In this document: positions 6,640 through 10,323 of the stretch, one piece after another
Layout: each line of letters starts with the position of its first letter
Numbering within the stretch: the stretch's first letter is position 1
Assembly (NCBI GenBank): GCA_026770595.1
Contig: MU634760.1
Coordinates: 1 to 10,323 of the forward strand
Length of the DNA stretch: 10,323 bases
Direction of reading: 5' to 3'
DNA from: Ochromonadaceae sp. CCMP2298
Taxonomy: Eukaryota; Sar; Synurophyceae; Ochromonadales; Ochromonadaceae
The notes under the pieces: model-generated
What the model was told of the DNA's origin: nothing
What the model saw: only the letters and a program-made list of their open reading frames with translations
The model's database searches: none
Translations under genes and position numbers: made by a program

Positions 6640-9347
6640 TTATGTGCTGAATCTGCTGAAACTGTCCGTTATGCCTGCCCGTGCGAGGGGGGCTGAGGCG
6701 GACAGTAAAAGTTTCTTGACTTCTGGTAGAGTGCAGTAGTGCATAGGCAAGCGGCCTGTGTTGTCTTTTACTAAAGCAGCGGAGGGGTAGACTGGGCGGG
6801 GGTAGGTGGGTTAGGGGTAAGGGACAATTATTAAAGGTTTGGGAACAGGGATTATAAATGTTCAAGGGGGGTACACTGTAAACGATACAGTATGTACTAT
6901 TAACCGTACGTACACAGTAAAAAGTACGTAATATTCAGTTAGTACACAGTACACAGTACGTACCATTATACACCGCCTGCACCACCTCCAAGCTGCTGTT
7001 AAAAAAGACCGCTAGGTGTAGCGGGAGGGAGTCATTTAAGTCCGGCAGAGAGGCGGTCTCTGGATTCATTCGGAGCAAAGTGTTGACAGTGGACAGGTGG
7101 CTGGGGGAAATCGTGGGGCATGAGGAGAGGGTGGAAACGATGTGATGGGAAGAGATATTGAGAAAAAATTCCCCTGTTTTTTCTTCTAATTCCCTACCGT
7201 GCATGCAGTCTCGAGCTGCCGGCTGGTATATGTGCAAACACCCTATGGATGGGGAGTTGTTCTTTGAAGTTCCTGACTCTGCCCATGTCGGATCTGTATC
7301 TAAACAGTGTCGCTGCTGCCTCGGCGTTGAAGCTTTTTGCAGCATCGTGCAGAGGAGTGTTGCCTAAGGGGGGGGGGGGATGAAGGGGTTAGTGGGGATT
7401 AGGGTTTGGGGATTAGGGATTGGGGGCAGGGGGGGGGCAGATAGGGACAGGGGCGGACAGTCCTCACCGTTGTAGTCCATCCCCTGCGCAGCTTCTTGGT
7501 TTTCTGCATAAAGTACCTCCATCACCTAAAGGATGCAAATCAAATCAATCAAATAATCACATTATTACTGATAAAATGATACGGTTATGTATATATTCCA
7601 AACAGTATGTACCTCTGTGTGTCTGTTGTAAGCCGACAGCTGAAATGGTAACTTCCCCTTCTTATTCGACGTGTAAACCCCATCTCCATAGCGTCTTATA
7701 AGCAATTTCAGGATATCGGCGTCGCGGCAGTTGTAAGCGCACCAGTGGAGCGCCAGCCATCCGCGGTGGTCGGGAAGTGCCAAAGTATCGGAATTAATTT
7801 CCAAAAGATTGCGAATATTTGCGATAATTGGGTGTTGGACGGACACAGCGAGGTGGATGGGTAGCAGGCCTTAATGGGTGTGAGGGTTTAAAAGGTAGGT
7901 GTCACATGGAAAGGGAGGGTTTAATATGTGGTAGAGAGGGTAAGGGTTAGGTTAAGGGCGAGGGTTCGTTGTATGGGTTATTCCTGTGTTACAGAATATA
8001 CGAAGATCTTACTAATATCATCTACTATATTATACTATACTAGGCTATACTATACTATACTACACATACAAAAATCTCACCTATATCACCCATACATACT
8101 ACAACCATGCACCCACGCACCCATAGTCCCTCTAACTGTCAACCTTTATACTCACCATTGTAGGGGGATTCCTCTATTACACTACTATTCCTGTGCATAC
8201 ATACAAATACACAACACATCTATAAATGGGACCAAAGGTTATTGTTCCAAAGTCCCTCTTCATACTCACCTTTGTAGGGGGATTCTCCTGGGACCTCGTC
8301 GGTGCAATGCAGATGCCCCTTTGTGGCCTAAACGGATAGTTCATAGTCCGATTATCGTAATGTTAGTCCATAGTATGGGATGGGGGTTTGGGTGTATGGG
8401 GTTTATGGGTAAAAAATGGTTATTTGCTGTCTATGCACCTAAAATATGTGCTGTATCTACACAAAATACACTCACCTGTACCGGTCTTTCTGCGCATATT
8501 GCTTGAAACACGCCCGCATCTGTGTCATGCACAGCGGCCGCCCAGTGAAGAGGCATCCATCCCCGCCCGTCTCTAGAGTCAGGAGGGTTAAATATTCATT
8601 TTTAGTATGCAAGGAGGGGGCTAAATATAAGGGGGATGGTAATACATGTATGTATGTATGTATGTATGTATGTATGTATGTATGAATGTATATTTATATG
8701 ATATATATATATGTATGTAAGTATGTGGAAGTATGTATGTATGTGTATATGTATTTATGTACATGTATATTTTTATATACGTATCCCCCACCTTCTTTTC
8801 ATATCATCAGGAAAACAGTCGAGGAGCATTGTCACAGCAGATTGGGCGTCGATGGGCTCGGCATGGGTGATGTGGGCGACTATCGTACCCACTGCGCCGC
8901 CGAAGACCTGTAGGGGGGCGGTGGGGTGTGAGAATTGTGATATTATGAAGGGGATAAATACACATTTACATTAACTATAAAGGGGTTTAATACGCACCTG
9001 CACGAGAGCTTCGGACTCTTCTTCCTCCGATAGCCTCACCTGATGGTGAAGAGGAATCGAAATAGAGTTTTTTTAATACAAACAATGAGGGGGTTAAATA
9101 CACCCGTAAATACACCTCAAACTCCATGCCTCACACCCATATACCCAACACCAAAACCCGTACGCCCCAACCGGTACTACCACACCCATACACCCATACA
9201 CCCCACACCAACCTTCAGGGCCCCCAGGCAATCAAGAATGTGTCTCATCATGCCGTTACAGTCGTGCAGGGGTAGTCCCACGTGCCGGAAGTGAGCGTCC
9301 ACGCGGTCAGAGAGGGGCGCGTCTGCTTGCAGCTTGTGAGCCTCCAT
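6640..9347 (-). CDS. Ankyrin-repeat protein, 398 aa, 10 exons
   Basis: Exons on the minus strand: 9347-9213, 9039-8998, 8907-8792, 8572-8476, 8327-8270, 7869-7613, 7525-7468, 7363-7198, 7100-6964, 6770-6640. They total 1197 nt, all phases agree, and the stop is TAA at 6642-6640. The ATG at 9347 has an in-frame TGA two codons upstream. Ankyrin signatures in order: GLPLHDCNG (29-37), RGWMPLHWAAA (101-111), GLLPIHLAV (150-158), HRGWLALHWCAY (184-195), KKGKLPFQLSAY (219-230), NGNTPLHDAAK (254-264), KEQLPIHRVF (near 289-298), NDSLPLHLAVF (near 332-342), TGRLPMHY (360-367). The C-terminus ends AGITDSFSRFST. Ankyrin arrays are protein-binding scaffolds; no enzyme domain, membrane segment or signal peptide is seen, so partner and process are unknown. 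Exons 2 and 5 are the weakest calls. The repeat style is common in stramenopiles. It converges on SerRS, 440 bp apart. Confidence 0.85.
6871..6963 (-). repeat. GTAC/GTGTAC-rich repeat at the donor of ankyrin intron 9
   Basis: On the sense (minus) strand the intron begins GTACGTACTGTGTACTGTGT and continues with more TACGTAC and TGTGTACGTACGG words for about 90 nt. It resembles the GTAC-rich ends of SerRS intron 7 on the opposite strand. Many words are self-complementary. Confidence 0.65.
7364..7467 (-). other. Ankyrin intron 7, acceptor preceded by a 12-C run
   Basis: On the sense strand the acceptor is twelve C followed by TTAG (G run at 7368-7379 on plus). The rest of the intron is also C-rich (plus strand GGGGATTAGGG-type words at 7390-7440). 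SerRS intron 8 has a ten-C run (4415-4424) before TTCTCTCCAG, and ankyrin intron 2 has CCCCCCTACAG. C runs rather than T runs seem to act as the polypyrimidine tract. Confidence 0.65.
7870..8269 (-). other. Ankyrin intron 5 (400 nt), the longest intron
   Basis: It contains the duplicated exon boundary near 8156, a TATAC-type simple repeat (8023-8064 on plus), and a GGGTAAGGGTTAGGTTAAGGG stretch (about 7937-7957, plus strand) that contains one telomere-like word but is not an array. No gene is seen on either strand. Confidence 0.55.
8151..8300 (-). repeat. Ankyrin exon 5 end plus donor duplicated in intron 5, offset 114 nt
   Basis: On the minus strand the end of exon 5 with its donor, GAATCCCCCTACAAAG|GTGAG, is repeated downstream as GAATCCCCCTACAATG|GTGAG, with exon-equivalent end at 8156 against 8270. 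Similarity continues into the intron (GTGAGTAT, then AGAGGGACT-TGG). The copy has lost a usable reading frame upstream (phase does not fit a separate exon), so it looks like a duplicated boundary and not a second coding exon. Confidence 0.75.
8645..8684 (+). repeat. ATGT tetranucleotide microsatellite
   Basis: About nine to ten perfect units of ATGT, followed by degenerate ATGTATAT-type repeats to about 8780. It lies inside intron 3 of the ankyrin gene (8791-8573). Open frames running through it on the plus strand are repeat artefacts. Confidence 0.95.
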
Positions 9348-9684
9348 TCTTCAGAAATCAGATACTTCAGATGGGCAAAGATACTGGTGCTATAGCTGCA
9401 GATACTGTACCGGTACCGGTATGCTGTAGGTTCCTATTGTACAGTCGTGTTGGCTCGGGCTACAGCTGTGACTGCGACTGTGGCTGCTGCTGTGGTGTCT
9501 CCAGAGATCTGGCCCCAGAAGTCGCCCAGGGCGGTGGGGAGGGTGCCGTCGGGGCCGTCGTGGGAGGGCTGGGGGTGCTTGTCCACATAAAAACTTTACG
9601 AGCTGGTCCAGTCGGGAAGGTGCAAAAAAATAAAAGTCCAATTTTGTCACGCCAATTTTTGGTCTTTTGGGAAGTCCAATAGCC
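9348..9684. other. Upstream region of the ankyrin gene
   Basis: No supported gene. Just upstream of the ankyrin start is a perfect 12-nt palindrome ACCGGTACCGGT (9409-9420) next to ACTGT words. The part at 9460-9570 is GC-rich and the part at 9620-9684 AT-rich. AGTCCAAT occurs twice beside the foldback (about 9634 and 9673). The promoter should lie here, reading leftward; no TATA element is evident. Confidence 0.5.
9409..9420. promoter_or_regulatory. Perfect 12-bp palindrome upstream of the ankyrin gene
   Basis: ACCGGTACCGGT is a perfect palindrome made of two ACCGGT half palindromes, 62 bp upstream of the ankyrin ATG. Its place is suitable for a dimeric transcription factor site, but nothing else supports that role. 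Confidence 0.3.
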
Positions 9685-10136
9685 AGGTGACGGGAAGCCC
9701 GCCGCAAAATCGAGAAGCCCGCCGTCATCTCCAATAGGTAAAAATGAGATATAAGCGCATACAAGCGGAAACATAAAAAACGGGGGAGTCTATAACTTCT
9801 AATCCTGATCGATTGACGCTATTCTAACACAATTTTAGTACACTAATGTGATAATTTTGCATCAGATAAGTCTATTGATATAAGGTGAATATAAGATGTA
9901 CAAATTTATTTCTACATCTTATATTCAGCTCATATCAATAGACTTTTCTGATGCAAAATTATCACATTAGTGTACTAAAACTGTGTTAGAATAGCGTCAA
10001 TCGGAATTAGAATCAGGATTAGAAGTTATAGACTCCCCCGTTTTTTTATGTTTCAGCTTGTATGCGCTTATATCTCATTTTTACCTATTGGAGATGACGG
10101 CGAGCTTCTCGATTTTGCGGCGGGCTTCCCGTCACC
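9685..10136. mobile_element. Foldback (long-hairpin) element, arms about 216 and 224 bp
   Basis: The left arm (9685-9900) begins AGGTGACGGGAAGCCCGCC. It is matched by the reverse complement of the right arm (9913-10136) with about six substitutions, one 1-nt gap and one 8-nt gap (TCTAATTC only in the right arm). The loop is 12 nt (CAAATTTATTTC). No open frame of interest lies inside, so if mobile it depends on another element's transposase, like a foldback MITE. Target-site duplications are not obvious at the arm ends. Arm identity near 97% implies recent origin or gene conversion. A transcript through it would make a long double-stranded RNA. Confidence 0.85.
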
Positions 10137-10169
10137 TCTGGATAGGCCAAATTGAAGGTCTTTGAGCTG

Positions 10170-10323
10170 TCTATTGACGTATTGAGGGGCTCAAGCGAAA
10201 TTCCGGGTCCCAGAGACGCAAGAGGCCAAAATCTGACCCCCCTCCCGAAATCGGGAATTTTTGAGCGGCCCTAACTCGATTTCTACAGAGAAGTAGCCCT
10301 GAGCCCCACAATACGTCGATAGA
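10170..10323. mobile_element. Small MITE-like element with 24-nt terminal inverted repeats, at window edge
   Basis: TCTATTGACGTATTGAGGGGCTCA begins at 10170. The last 24 bases of the window (10300-10323) are its reverse complement except at two positions. The enclosed 106 bp contain a CCCGAAATCGGGA palindrome (about 10246-10258) and no ORF. Flanking duplication cannot be checked on the right because the window ends there. The inverted repeat may extend beyond the window. Confidence 0.65.

Noticed and set aside
6548-6865. A longer open frame on the minus strand through the last ankyrin exon, ending at 6548
   Set aside because: It is out of phase with the ankyrin repeat. The frame required by exon 9 reads GRLPMHY, then LPEVKKLLLS, and stops at TAA 6642-6640, which makes the whole gene divisible by three.
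7388-7440. Telomere-like GGGATTAGGG words on the plus strand, with others near 7937-7957
   Set aside because: Only single scattered words, not an array; explained by C-rich introns of the minus-strand gene.
8156-8191. Possible extra ankyrin exon from an acceptor CACAG near 8191 to the duplicated donor at 8156
   Set aside because: Its phase does not fit either neighbour: after the phase 0 exon it reads GAA TAG, and after exon 5 it also meets a stop.
7928-8974. Several plus-strand open frames antisense to the ankyrin gene
   Set aside because: They consist of Tyr/Met/Val strings from ATGT and TATAC microsatellites or antisense of ankyrin exons.
9390-9774. Two overlapping minus-strand open frames upstream of the ankyrin gene
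   Set aside because: They run into the arm of the foldback element, are Pro/Arg/Ser-rich by composition, and show no recognisable domain.

Overview
This window is nuclear DNA from a eukaryote, most likely a unicellular alga or other protist. Both intact genes are split by short canonical GT-AG introns of roughly 90-400 nt, and there is no bacterial gene organisation. The ankyrin repeats of the minus-strand gene (D-x-x-G-x-LP-[LM]-H type) resemble those abundant in stramenopiles such as diatoms, pelagophytes and oomycetes. That lineage is an inference, not a proof.

Layout. (1) 1-1252: remains of a DNA transposon. A 5'-open, 3'-truncated PIF/Harbinger-type transposase fragment lies on the plus strand, and a convergent acidic ORF of unknown function, split by a frame break near 770, lies on the minus strand. 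(2) 1253-1915: non-coding DNA with a near-perfect hairpin and a 36-nt pyrimidine tract just ahead of the next gene. (3) 1916-6199, plus strand: a complete seryl-tRNA synthetase gene that I assemble by hand into 14 exons and 626 codons. The catalytic part is ordinary eukaryotic cytosolic SerRS. The C-terminus carries an Ala/Pro/Lys-rich linker and then a short domain resembling the GST_C-like domain of eEF1B. (4) 6200-6639: the tail-to-tail intergenic region, starting with a G-rich stretch. (5) 9347-6640, minus strand: a complete ankyrin-repeat gene of 10 exons and 398 codons, whose exon phases all agree. (6) 9348-9684: its upstream region. (7) 9685-10136: a 452-bp foldback (long hairpin) element with arms about 97% identical around a 12-nt loop. 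(8) 10170-10323: a small element bounded by 24-nt terminal inverted repeats, ending at the window edge.

The two host genes are convergent and functionally unrelated as far as can be seen: one is housekeeping translation machinery, the other a protein-interaction scaffold. What they share is intron style. Introns contain copied pieces of the neighbouring exon (some with the splice donor), a recurring CTAATCG motif before acceptors, GTAC-rich palindromic repeats, and polypyrimidine tracts made of pure C runs. The most interesting points are the SerRS/GST_C-like fusion, the exon-end duplications that create extra donors (one in frame), and the young foldback element. All exon boundaries were read by eye from splice signals, phase agreement and family similarity; no transcript evidence was available.
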